Source: Emiliania huxleyi CCMP1516 (taxonomy: Eukaryota > Haptophyta > Isochrysidales > Noelaerhabdaceae). From it: 64,000 nt of DNA. The stretch spans positions 313,716 through 377,715 of the forward strand of contig NW_005200784.1 in NCBI RefSeq assembly GCF_000372725.1. The letters run 5' to 3'. This document shows, piece by piece, positions 42,348-51,640 of this stretch. Each line of letters starts with the position of its first letter. Positions within the stretch are counted from its first letter, which is position 1. The translations under genes and the position numbers were made by a program. The notes under the pieces are model-generated. The model was not told the DNA's origin. It did not search any database and saw nothing but the letters and a program-made list of their open reading frames with translations.

Positions 42348-43049
42348 TCACTTGAGCGCATGTGGGTTGATCGTCGCGATCGCAGCTCGCGTCGCCGGGT
42401 CGAGGGCAAGGCAGCCCGCAAAGGCTCCGTGCCCGATGCTGGCGAGTCCCTTTGGCAGCGTGACGCTGGTGAGGGCTCTGCAGCCCCAAAAGGCCATGTT
42501 CCCAACCGTGGTGAGGCCGCGGGGCAGCGTGACGGACGCAAGAGCGGAGCATCGGTAGAATGCATTGCTGCCCACAACGGTGACGCCCTCAGGCAACGAG
42601 ATGGAGGTGAGGGACTCGCAGTAGCAGAACGCGTATGATGATATCTTGGCGACTTCAGCAGGCACCACCATGTCGGGCCATCGTCTGCACAGCGCCTTGC
42701 CCACGTTACGAGGCGCCAGCAGACGCCGCGCAAGTTCGCTGGACAGCACAGACTGTCTCCCACCCTCCGCCACCGCCTTTGCCGCCTTGCTCACCGCCGC
42801 AAAGCTGGCCCAGTCGCGGGTCGCCAAGCGCCCAGCGATCGCAGTAAGAAGGTCATCCTGCATATCCATCAGCGACCTCAGCTCTGCCTCGGCCACCTCG
42901 ACTGCCACCGCAGCTGCCTCTGCTGCAGCTGCTGGCTCGGCCACCTCGACTGCCACCGCAGCTGCCTCTGCTGCAGCTGCTGGCTCGGCCACCTCGACTG
43001 CCACCGCAGCTGCCTCTGCTGCAGCTGCTGGCTCGAGTACGGGTGCCAT
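42348..43049 (-). CDS. BspA-type leucine-rich-repeat protein with F-box-like N-terminus
   Basis: A single minus-strand exon, ATG at 43049, 233 residues. It opens with a 16-residue unit EPAAAAEAAAVAVEVA in three exact or near-exact tandem copies (42888-43034, 48-bp period). Next comes DDLLTAIAGRLATRDWASFA, which resembles an F-box, and a helix (RRLLAPRNVGKALCRRWPD). The C-terminal half has LRR_5/BspA repeats: SSYAFCYCESLTSISLPEGV, GSNAFYRCSALASVTLPRGL and GNMAFWGCRALTSVTLPKGL. Such proteins are often expanded in protists. The F-box reading suggests an SCF adaptor, which is inference. The identical Ala/Glu repeats point to recent slippage. Confidence 0.85.
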   Translation of the reverse strand: MAPVLEPAAAAEAAAVAVEVAEPAAAAEAAAVAVEVAEPAAAAEAAAVAVEVAEAELRSLMDMQDDLLTAIAGRLATRDWASFAAVSKAAKAVAEGGRQSVLSSELARRLLAPRNVGKALCRRWPDMVVPAEVAKISSYAFCYCESLTSISLPEGVTVVGSNAFYRCSALASVTLPRGLTTVGNMAFWGCRALTSVTLPKGLASIGHGAFAGCLALDPATRAAIATINPHALK

Positions 43050-43350
43050 CACCCGAAGCAGAACTCTGTGGGCACCGCCGAAAGAATTTGCGCAAATCTG
43101 GATGTGAGGTTACCGACTGCACTCCAAGTGCTCCAAGTTCCTCCAAGAGCGGACGGCGCAGACTAGCACACACACCGGAGAATTGAAATCCCAACGGAGC
43201 GGGGGGGGCGGCGGCGGCGGCTGCCGTCGGCCACAAAAGTGCATCATATCATCTATCATCATCCCTGGGCCGCGCTTGTCCGGAAATCGCCGAAAGAGAA
43301 AAGAAACGCGAACCGCCAGATATAGAATCTCCACATTCTACTCAGCGCTG
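43050..43350. other. short intergenic region
   Basis: It holds a G-rich/GGC tract (about 43200-43222) and ATCATATCATCTATCATCATC near 43243. It probably contains the promoter of the BspA-LRR gene and the 3' end of IMPACT. No gene seen. Confidence 0.4.
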
Positions 43351-44495
43351 TCAAGCCCCCTTCTTATTACCTCGGCTCGCGCCCCCTGTCCGGCCGCGGC
43401 AGTAGCCCTGCTCTTCAAGCAGCGCGCCGGCGACGCTCGCGATGTGCTTGAAGCGCGCCGGCCCGAGGTGCACGCCGCCGAACCAGCGCGAGACCACCAC
43501 GATCACATCGCGCGCGCCCTTGTTGTCGATGGTCGACGCCAGTTTCGCACCGCTGCCGCCCTCGCCGTCGTCGTCATTGTCAAAGACGCGCACACCGCTG
43601 CTCGCGTCGACGAAGCTGTACGCGACCATGTTGTGGCTCGCCGCCGCGATCTTCCTGTCGCTGAGCAGGTGCGAGAGGACCCAGCTCACCTGCACCACGG
43701 CCGGCGGCGGGTGTATGAGCCCCACACTCCGCTCTCCTCGGGGGGAAGGCCCGCGCTAGCGAAGCCACAATCTAGCGAGGCGCGCGCAATCAGGCGCACG
43801 CTAGCGAGGCTCCAGGGAGGCGCGCTCGCTCAGGCTCGCCTGCTCCATGCACGTCACGCTCGCGACGTGCGCCTGCATCGTCTCGCCGGGCCCCGACTTT
43901 GGAGGGTGGAAGGGCGGGCCGCTCGTCACACACACCCTCCACCGAGGGTCGTCCGGCGCGGACCCCACGTGCCGCACGCGACGACTGTGGCACCGACCCG
44001 GGGAGCCGCAACAGCCCGGCGCAGAAGCATCTGCAGACGCCTCCGCCACCTCCGCCGCCGCCGCCGCCTCCGCATCTGCCGCCACCGCCTCCTCGACAGC
44101 GGTGAGCTCCTGTCGCAGCAGCTCGACCCACGCAAACACCACCTGCGGCGAGGGCGGGGAGACACGTAGCTGAGCGCTGTGCTGTGCTTAAGCGTGAGAC
44201 CATTCGTGTGCATATGTCTCGCCTCGGCGCCCTCGTAGAGCTCGAGCAGCTGGTCGACCAGCGCACTCGCGCGGTCGCCAAGCCGCGGCGCGTGCAGCAC
44301 GGGCGTAGGTGCCTGCAGCGAAGGGTAGTCACGCGGCACAAACACCTCCAGGATTGCATCTGCGCCGAGCCGAAAGCGCCACTCGGATGGCGACGCGATT
44401 TCCAGCCGCACAGGCGCGTCGCCAGCGTCGTCGCCGTAGATCGCCTGCAGCGCCTCAAGCTCCTGCGCCGCCGCGGCCGCATCGTCTTCAGACAT
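43351..44495 (-). CDS. IMPACT: IMPACT/YIH1 homologue (RWD + UPF0029)
   Basis: Minus-strand exons 44495-44223, 44142-43840 and 43689-43351 join in frame for 304 residues. The N-terminal RWD domain reads AAQELEALQAIYGDD and ILEVFVPRDYPSLQAPTPVL. The C-terminal UPF0029/IMPACT domain reads FHPPKSGPGETMQAHVASV, KIAAASHNMVAYSF, FDNDDDGEGGSGAKL and DVIVVVSRWFGGVHLGPARF. IMPACT/YIH1 competes with the kinase GCN2 for GCN1 and so restrains eIF2-alpha phosphorylation. Both introns (44143-44222 and 43690-43839) are GC-AG; the second starts GCGAGC where the next exon starts GTGAGC. An Ala/Glu-rich linker joins the domains. Confidence 0.9.
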
Positions 44496-45205
44496 GTGCG
44501 CGTCGGTGCGCTGGCAGAAGAGCGGGAGCAAGGCGCGCCCGAAGAATCCCAGGAGGATTTTTTTTAATACACCGTTGCACAGTGTACAGGTAAGGCACGC
44601 CGTACTAGCGCCGGGAGCGTCTCGTAGGTGAGAATTCCGACTGTAAGTAGCACGCTGCCCTGAATGAAGCTTCCGCAGCGCAGCAGCCAGCAGGCGCACC
44701 ATCGCCAGCGTCCCGATGCTCATCGGACTTGACCCAATTAGTGCCCCCAATGCGCGCCTGCTTGCTGATGTTGGTCGCCGACGCCGCCCCATACTCCGGT
44801 CCGTGTGGTGCCCGCCACTTCTTTATTGGCGAACACGCGTGGAGGAACTGCTTCGTGGGCCGCGCGATGCCGCCCAAGGTTTCCACGAGCACCAGCCGCG
44901 TTATGGCGTTAACCGTTATTGACCGACTTCGCGTCGTAGTACTGCGCCCCTCGTCCACTTCCAGCCTCCTTCTTGACCCACCTGTCTCCGCCTACGCGTG
45001 GTCTTTGACCCATCCCTTCCCACAGTCGAGTGATCGAGCGGTCCGTCCACCTGACGGCCACGCTCCTTGCACCCCCCCCCATAACGCTTTGTCTAGCGTG
45101 TTTCCCAAACCCGTATAGGTGGCCCACTGACGCCACGTTGCCACCATTACCCCACGAGCCCCTCCCCGCCGCCGTCGACTTGATGTAATGATGAGCGGCC
45201 GGGTT
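44496..45205. other. spacer, possibly degraded mobile-element sequence
   Basis: No intact gene. A minus-strand open frame (44605-44958) with TRLVLVETLGGIARPTKQFL and APHGPEYGAASATNISKQAR looks protein-like over about 70 residues and lies upstream of the mobile-element fragment that follows in the same orientation. It may be part of the same decayed unit. GGATTTTTTTTAATACACC lies near 44555. Confidence 0.35.
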
Positions 45206-45516
45206 TCAGCACTTGGCCTCGTAATGCACGTCCCGCATCGTGGCAAAGTCGCCGCCGAGCTCGCAGATGTCAGTCACACACGCGGACGTGTCGTTGAGGT
45301 GCCGCGTCACCTCGGGCTTTTCCTTATCCCCGAGGATGATGCTGCCGACCGAGCGCGCCCGGATGGCATTCTGGGCGGCCTGCAGCACCCCGTTGTGCTT
45401 GGAGGTGCGGTCGCCCTTGCTTGTTGGAGTTGGCGAGGGAGTCGCCCTTGTACTCTCCCACCGTGATGTGCTCGGTCGCCCGCGGCGGCCCGCTCGTTGA
45501 AAGTGGGCGCAATCAC
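45206..45516 (-). pseudogene. second, truncated copy of the GDKEKPE mobile-element family
   Basis: The minus strand encodes LQAAQNAIRARSVGSIILGD, then KEKPEVTRHLND, VTDICELGGDF and VHYEAKC. These match the 37.7-kb copy (ADAMRAPANAPVVHGDKEKP, ELTRQYNE, VNEVKLW) in order and spacing. The upstream part (TEHITVGEYKGDSLANSNKQ) is in another frame. The Asp and Glu-x-Lys positions are kept in both copies (VTDI...YEAK against KVDL...NEVK). Confidence 0.55.
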
Positions 45517-45540
45517 CGACAGGTAGAGCCCGTACCTGCG

Positions 45541-45957
45541 CTAAATCACCGTCGGAAGATCCCCGACACGTTTAGACCACGCCATCGGCGACGAACTTGC
45601 GCTTCTTGCTGTTGTTGCTGACCTGGGCCGCCATGGTGGGTGATGCGCCTGGGGGGGAGAGAGGGGGACGCCATCAGGGTGGGGGGCGGTCGCTCGGCGT
45701 CCACGGGGGGGCGGGCCGCGGCGACAGCGCGCAGGGCAAGCGCGCAGGGCCGCAGCAGAGGGGCAGACCACGCCTCTCCGCGGGGTAGTGGAGAAAAGAA
45801 AACCTGGCGCGGCGACATGGAAACAGTCAGTGCAACCAAGAAGAATTTTACTTGAGCAGGGTGTGAGGTTAGCCGCACTCCAACTCTCCACGACCAAATG
45901 AAGTGAGAGAAGCCACCCCGTTTCGACCGCATGCTCTAGCGTATCCTGCCTGTACGC
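45541..45957 (-). pseudogene. inverted, truncated duplicate of the RPS3 5' region
   Basis: Read on the minus strand, this repeats the upstream and leader sequence of RPS3 (47995-48360), including ACACCCTG, AAGTAAAATTCTTCTTGG, TTGCACTGACTGTTTCCATG and GCATCACCCACCATGG. The first codons follow: [19 protein letters not shown], against [18 protein letters not shown] in the intact gene. Homology stops after about 18 codons and a TAA follows. The copy carries a 9-bp AACAAC-type insertion at codon 7. It retains the promoter-like sequence, so it could still be transcribed. Confidence 0.9.
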
Positions 45958-46825
45958 CCCGGCAGCGCGCGCTGTCTGTTCTGTCTGCCGTCGCTTCTCA
46001 CACGCACGCAACAGCCACTTGTAGACGAAACGCTCTTGAGAGGGGAGAGCGCGTGCGTGCTCGCACAGCTATGAAGGTCGGGCCGCAGCAAGCAGATTTT
46101 ATATCCCGAGGCGGTGCCGCCCGGCGCCGAGCTTTTTTACCTTTCAGGGACGGACGACGGACCTTACTTAATTAAGGGCCTGACTGACTGACTGAGTCCG
46201 TACGTAGCTCACTGCCCCGGCATTACGAAATGCAAGGCGCTCTCAAAGAAAAACAGCGCCGCCGCCCCTCTAACCACCTACATAAAGTAAGAGCGCGTGC
46301 GTTCCGCATACACACGACACATCTCCATCGCTTCGGTGAAGGGGGTGAACCGCGCCATCCTCGATCGCCGTGCAAAGAAAGCTCGCTTCCGAGCTCTCAC
46401 GCCGCGCGTAGGGCCCTTAGGGGCCTAGAGAACACAACCCCCTCTCCCTTTTGTCCCAGTACTTTCTCTCCCAGTAAGCTAAAAGTACGTACACACGAGA
46501 GAGCTCCCAGTAAGCTTAAGTACGTACGTAACGTAATTTGCAATTCGGTGGGGATTACGCACACCCCAGGACACCACCGCCCGCAGACATCATGGCGTTG
46601 GCAGGTCCATCGTCGCCAGCCCTGCCGACGAGCAAACGAACATGGGGACCAGCTACAAACTGATGTCCCGACACAACTGCGCACACCCCGCCACCCGCTC
46701 GGGCGCGGCGCGGTCCGTCTCTCAGAGCGCTTCTCACTCCACAGAGGCGTGTCCTGTCAACTGGTGTTCCTCCCACTTCGTTCGAGGAGTTTGTTCGCTC
46801 GCTGACGCCGCCATCGTTTGTGCTC
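45958..46825. other. spacer with dispersed repeat copy
   Basis: It contains the repeat block at 46417-46492 shared with 13597-13662. CTGACTGACTGACTGAGTCC lies near 46180. The last bases before 46826 are open in the frame of the FMN reductase (TSFEEFVRSLTPPSFVL), so the true start of that gene may be upstream. Confidence 0.5.
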
Positions 46826-47453
46826 ATGTCCGGTTCACAGCGCGCCGGCTCTTTCAACACAATGCTGCTCGAAGCGGCGCGCGTGAGGCTGATGACAGAG
46901 GGCGCGGCGGGGTGCGAGGTGGTCGACCTCGCTGCGCTAGAGCTCCCTATCTACAGCCAGGACATCGAGGCAACCGGGATGCCGCCGGCTGCGGTTGCGC
47001 TCAAGGAAAAGCTCACGAATGCGACCGGCTTCGTGATCTGCTGCCCCGAGTACAACGGGCTGCCCACGCCACTGCTCCTGAACGCGCTCACGTGGGCGAC
47101 GCGCGGGGATGGAGACATGTACGCGGGTTTCAAGGGCAAAATCGCCTCGTTGCTCTCGACGTCCCCGGGGCCGATGGGCGGCTTGAGGATGCAGCGGATC
47201 ATGAGCGCGATGTTGCGCGATATGGGCACGGTTCTCATCCCCGGTCACGTGGCACTGGGAGGCTCAACGAAAATCTTCGACAAGACGGGGGCCCTTGTTG
47301 ATGACGACATGACGTCGCGCATGCAAAGGTTGAGGCGCTGTGCGGGCAGTTGATGCACTTTGCGCGCTTTGATGCCAACCGTGACAAGAACGACTGCATT
47401 GTCAAGATGATTAAGCAGCAGAAGCTCGTTGGTGAGTACGGGGCACTCGAGTG
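46826..47453 (+). CDS. NADPH-dependent FMN reductase family protein, with an apparent 1-base frameshift
   Basis: A flavodoxin-like fold reductase: LMSGSQRAGSFNTMLLEA (FMN phosphate loop), VVDLAALELPIYSQDIE, ICCPEYNGLPTPLLLNAL (flavin-contact motif PEYN) and LLSTSPGPMGGLRMQRIM. These enzymes reduce quinones, azo dyes or metals using FMN and NAD(P)H. The frame opened at 46826 stops at 47353, but the natural C-terminus (KVEALCGQLMHFARFDANRD through VKMIKQQKLVGEYGALE, stop at 47453) continues in the next frame from about 47326, at a GCAAAGG run. A lost A in the assembly or a real mutation would both explain this. The conserved sequence past the break favours an assembly error. Confidence 0.8.
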
Positions 47454-47994
47454 ATGCTGATGATGCGCCCTTGGGCCTTGGCCGGGAGGAAAGATAAAAC
47501 CTCAAAAGAGAATATTTCACGTACTTATCTCATCAAAATCGTTTGGGAGACAGCTAATACGTCACGCCCCTTTCCTTAAACCCTGCCTTCTCTCTCTCTG
47601 TGTGTGTGACCCCACCAGATATCACCGCTCCCTGTCTAATGTGTCGTGGGAGCGTCTCTTTTTCACTTCGTTCCGTTGAGCGTTGTCGTGCGTGTGCCCC
47701 CCCGGGCGCCACGAACCCTCCAGCGGGGGGGCCGCCACCCACGTGTCTTAATACAAGGAGACGTTAACGATTCGCCGGATATCCGGATCGGGGATGTATC
47801 ACAGCGCTGTGTGGCGGACTGGTGGCGGCCACTGCAGGCGGAAGCAGATCATGGTGCAGGCCGCCGAGACCGCTAGCGCTACACATGCACATGCAGAGTA
47901 AGACTTAAATAAATAAATAAAACAGGAGATAGATGGCTGATGAGTGCAAAAAGGAACAGGTCCCCGCCCGTCTCTTTGTGCCGGGTTCTTTGTG
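47454..47994. other. spacer upstream of RPS3
   Basis: No gene seen. AAATAAATAAATAAAACAGG lies near 47907 and GTGTGTGTGACC near 47600. It should contain the RPS3 promoter at its right end. Confidence 0.4.
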
Positions 47995-48313
47995 TACAGG
48001 CAGGATACGCTAGAGCATGCGGCCGAAACGGGGTGGCTTCTCTCACTTCATTTGGTCGTGGAGAGTTGGAGTGCGGTTAACCTCACACCCTGCGCAAGTA
48101 AAATTCTTCTTGGTTGCACTGACTGTTTCCATGTCGCGGCGCCAGGTTTTCTTTTCTCCACTACCCCGCGGAGAGGCGTGGTCTGCCCCTCTGCTGCGGC
48201 CCTGCGCGCTTGCCCTGCGCGCTGTCGCCGCGGCCCGCCCCCCCGTGGACGCCGAGCGACCGCCCCCCACCCTGATGGCGTCCCCCTCTCTCCCCCCAGG
48301 CGCATCACCCACC

Positions 48314-49003
48314 ATGGCGGCCCAGGTCAGCAAGAAGCGCAAGTTCGTCGCCGATGGCGTCTTTTTCGCAGAGCTCAACGAGCTGCTGACGCGTGAGCTG
48401 GCCGAGGATGGCTACTCAGGCGTGGAGGTGCGCGTCACGCCGATGCGCACCGAGGTGATCATCCGCGCGACCCGCACGCAGAACGTGCTCGGTGAGAAGG
48501 GCCGCCGGATCCGCGAGCTGACTGCCGTCGTGCAGAAGCGGTGGAATTTTTCAGAGAACTCCGTGGAGCTGTACGCCGAGAAGGTGAACAACCGCGGGCT
48601 GTGCGCGGTGGCGCAGTGCGAGTCGCTGCGCTACAAGCTGATCGGCGGCCTCGCCGTCCGCCGCGCGTGCTATGGCGTCGTGCGCTTTGTCATGGAGAGC
48701 GGTGCCAAGGGCGTGGAGTGCTGCGTCTCTGGCAAGATCCGCGGCGCGCGCGCCAAGTCGATGAAGTTCACCGACGGCTACATGATCAAGTCCGGCGAGC
48801 CCAAGCGGCAGTACATCGACATGTGCGTGCGGCACGTCGCTCTGCGGCAGGGCATGCTCGGCGTTCGCGTCACCATCATGCTGCCGCACGACCCGACGGG
48901 CAAGACCGGCCCCAAGACGCCGCTGCCCGACCAGGTGCTGGTCCACGAGCCCAAGGAGGAGGCGTACGTGGCGCCGACCACCTCTGTGGATCCCACGAAG
49001 TAG
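48314..49003 (+). CDS. RPS3: 40S ribosomal protein uS3 (RPS3)
   Basis: A single coding exon of 229 residues. It begins [20 protein letters not shown], includes the KH segment [19 protein letters not shown], then [40 protein letters not shown], and ends [11 protein letters not shown]. It sits at the mRNA entry of the small subunit. The start is the ATG at 48314. A pyrimidine-rich CCCCCCAG at 48292-48299 just upstream suggests a 5'UTR intron. The 320 bp of upstream sequence are duplicated in inverted form at 45.6-46.0 kb. Confidence 0.97.
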   Translation: MAAQVSKKRKFVADGVFFAELNELLTRELAEDGYSGVEVRVTPMRTEVIIRATRTQNVLGEKGRRIRELTAVVQKRWNFSENSVELYAEKVNNRGLCAVAQCESLRYKLIGGLAVRRACYGVVRFVMESGAKGVECCVSGKIRGARAKSMKFTDGYMIKSGEPKRQYIDMCVRHVALRQGMLGVRVTIMLPHDPTGKTGPKTPLPDQVLVHEPKEEAYVAPTTSVDPTK

Positions 49004-50659
49004 TGTCCCTTCAACCCCCGTCTTGTGTGCGCGGCCTCTGCGTCTCTGCGGCAGCCGCACCGCACAGGCCCCTTCAGCCATGTTGCGCCCTTGCGCCCTC
49101 GAGGCTCGGCCTGCCGTGGTGTGTTGCTGCGAGTAGTCGTAGCGGAAGCATACATGTGTAACAAGAAACGTCCCCAGAGCTCCCGCCTGAGCCCTGCCAC
49201 CCCTGCCCCTGGTCCGTCGGGCCGCTGGTGGGGCTCTGCCTCTGGCTGGTATCGAGGTTCGAGCGAGGACCGAGGTGTCGAAATAGGCCCGGGGCCCGCA
49301 CGACGAGAGCCGCCCCTCGCCGTCGATGAGGACGCGAGCAACGTGGAGATCTGAGCCCGCCCTGCCCTCGCTCAGTGCTTACCCCTCCTTTTGCTTTTCC
49401 AGTGTCTCCCGGGGGCTCACAGTCACACTCAGGCTCCCGCCCGTACGGCTTTATAACCCTACAATACGGATTGAAGATCCCTGAGACTGCTCACACCAAG
49501 ATCGTGCAGGGCGGGGACACATGTCCCTAAAAGCTAAATCCCATGTACATGTAGTATCTCTATATTGCACCCGTTCCGGCGCTCGTGATCTGTATTCCCA
49601 AGTATTGCGCCCACTTCCGGCCGCTAATCTGTATTGCACCTATTTTGGCGCTCTGATCTCGAGTGCCACCCTTTGCAGCCCTGTGATCTTGACACAGCAC
49701 CCCTCTCAGGCCTATGATCCTCAGCGCGCCCCCTCAAGGTCTGCTGATACTCACAGACCCTGCCGTGGGTGCTTGATCCTGAGCGCTGAGGCGCGCCCCC
49801 GCCGGTGCTGTGATCCTGAGAGGGATGTCTGTGATCCTGAGCCGCCCCTGCCCCGGCTGGAGGGCTCCCCTGGGTTGGTCTTTTTCTTTCTTTTTGCAGC
49901 TCCTGGTCCTCGTCCTGCTCGATCGCTCGTTTATTTATTTACCCTCTCCGCTCACTTGTCTTTTGAGACGATAGCGTTGTCCGTTTTGAGGCTTCGTGTT
50001 TGTTTGTCGTGTTTACGAAGCTAGTGTTTAAGGCCGTGTGACCCATCTCCCATGACGCATGAATGAGCCATGCCCATGGCGGGTGGCCCAATGACTCATC
50101 TCTCATGTTCGAAAAGTTCGATCCACACGTGCCTATTTGTTCCGCGCCGACCCGTCGACAAGCACGCGTGGACTGCCAGCGAGAAGAAGGAAAAAAGGAG
50201 GGCGGCGCATCCGGAGCCCGCGGGCGCGGCGTGGGCGGGCGCGGGCGCGGGCGGGCGCGCGGGAACCCCGCCAGCGGAGGCGACCATGCCTCTGGCGGCT
50301 CTGCAGGCGGCGCGCGGCGCGCCCCTCGCCGGTCTCCCGCACGCCCCTGAGGGCCGAGAGGGCCGAGAGGCGGGGTCGGTGACCCGGGGGCATGGGCGGT
50401 GCGGCCCGCGCCGCGCGCGGGCGCGTGGCAGCCCGTGAGTGCCGAGATCGGGTCTGTGCTTCGACGTAGCATGGGCCCCCGGAGGCCCATCTACAGCAGC
50501 GGCGAAGTGAGCGTGTTTGTGGTGTTGGTGTGACGTCTGAGCTTGGATCTGTGACTAAAGCCGCTTACCACTGTTGGATCCCCACCCGAATAACACACAG
50601 TGAGCGCCCCAGCACTTCACTACGCCCTCCGCGCGAAATCGCTTGTGGGTCTTGTGGTG
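49004..50659. other. RPS3 3' flank and spacer with a decayed tandem repeat
   Basis: No gene is supported. CATGTGTAACAAG near 49153 could be an algal polyadenylation signal. From about 49552 to 49860 there is a decayed tandem array with a period of about 30 bases, anchored on CTGTATTGCACC and later TGATCCTGAG. TTTATTTATTTACCC lies near 49931. The GC-rich stretch 50170-50460 is open in several frames without protein-like character. Confidence 0.5.
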
Positions 50660-50668
50660 CTTTGTGGG

Positions 50669-51263
50669 GGTGAACCTTCTTTTGTAGACCGCTAGGATTG
50701 AGAGCAGCCTCGCTCTCAATCCTAAGAAGTCGAAGGATTGTGAGCAGCACTCCTCGCAATCGTAGCATCTCTGTACGATTGCTAGCACCTACGCTCGCAA
50801 TCCTACATCTTCTAGGACTAAAAGAGCAGCTCTCCGCTCCCAAGATGACTGGTGACCCTACGACTGCTAGCGCGCTCGCAATCCGAGCAAAGTCTAGGAT
50901 TGCGAGCAGCTTTGCTCACAATCCGAGCATCATGCCTCCGATTGCGAGCAGAAGCGCTCGCAATCCTAGAACTTTCGCCGATTGCGAGCGACACCGCCCT
51001 CCGCCCACCAGTCCTACGACTTCTAGGATTGCGAGCGGGTCCCCTCGCAATCGGTGCGATCACTGTTTGGATTGTGCGGAGACCCTCCCGGCGCGCTCAC
51101 TCACAAGCGCTCGCGGCTGGAGCGATTGGGAGTGCCCTCTGTGCGGATGCTAGCAATCCTTGGATCTTGGGTATGAGCTGCTCTTAGTTAGTCCTAGAAG
51201 ATGTAGGGTTGCGAGCGTAGGTGCTAGCAATCGTATAGAAGAGTCTACAAAAGAAGGTTCACC
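50669..51263. mobile_element. 595-bp hairpin-array element with 9-bp target duplication
   Basis: The termini are perfect inverted repeats of at least 21 bp (GGTGAACCTTCTTTTGTAGA at the left). They are flanked by identical CTTTGTGGG at 50660-50668 and 51264-51272. The interior contains at least seven hairpins built on the same arms, GGATTGCGAGC and GCTCGCAATCC, at about 50695-50722, 50735-50761, 50777-50802, 50898-50925, 50939-50966, 51027-51053 and 51206-51233. An outer pair of ~48-bp inverted arms (50774-50820 and 51187-51236) encloses most of them. A 9-bp duplication suggests a Mutator-like non-autonomous element. Confidence 0.85.
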
Positions 51264-51272
51264 CTTTGTGGG

Positions 51273-51640
51273 AAAAAGAAAGAAAGAAGACAGACAAGCC
51301 AAGGGAGGGATGGGAGGACGGCACGCCGCCACCACACAGGGATTTTAAGGAGAGGTGTGTGGTGCGCTAGCCGTCGCCCACCCTAGGGAGTCTGCCTCTT
51401 CCTATCTCTCTTCGCAGTCTCTCGCCGCTTCTCGCTGCAACCTCCATGCCACCTCGCGGTCGTCCTACTCTCGTCGTTCTCTCCCTTGTCATTTCCTCCT
51501 CTGTCGCGTCGTTCTCTTCTGCCTCGTCCTGTGACGCCGCCGCCTGCCGGTCCCTTGTTCTCGCGGCTTCTTTCGCCTTTCGGCGCAACTGCCAACTCCG
51601 TCCTCCTCGCGGCCTTTGTGGGAATAAAATAAATAAATAC
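51273..51640 (-). repeat. dispersed repeat, minus-oriented copy
   Basis: It contains AAAGAAAGAAGACAGACAAG, CCAAGGGAGGGATGGGAGGA, CGGCACGCCGCCACCACACA and GGGATTTTAAGGAGAGG. It continues through GCTAGCCGTCGCCCACCC and TCTCTCTTCGCAGTC to GCCTCG near 51520, matching the complement of 62370-62690 almost throughout. An ATAAAATAAATAAATAC tail lies at its right end (near 51625). The left edge abuts the hairpin-array element. Confidence 0.8.

Noticed and set aside
49025..49354. 109-residue frame downstream of RPS3
   Set aside because: It overlaps the expected 3'UTR and has no motif or codon bias.
50063..50490. Overlapping Gly/Ala/Arg-rich frames at 50.1-50.5 kb
   Set aside because: They come from a very GC-rich stretch and are open on both strands.
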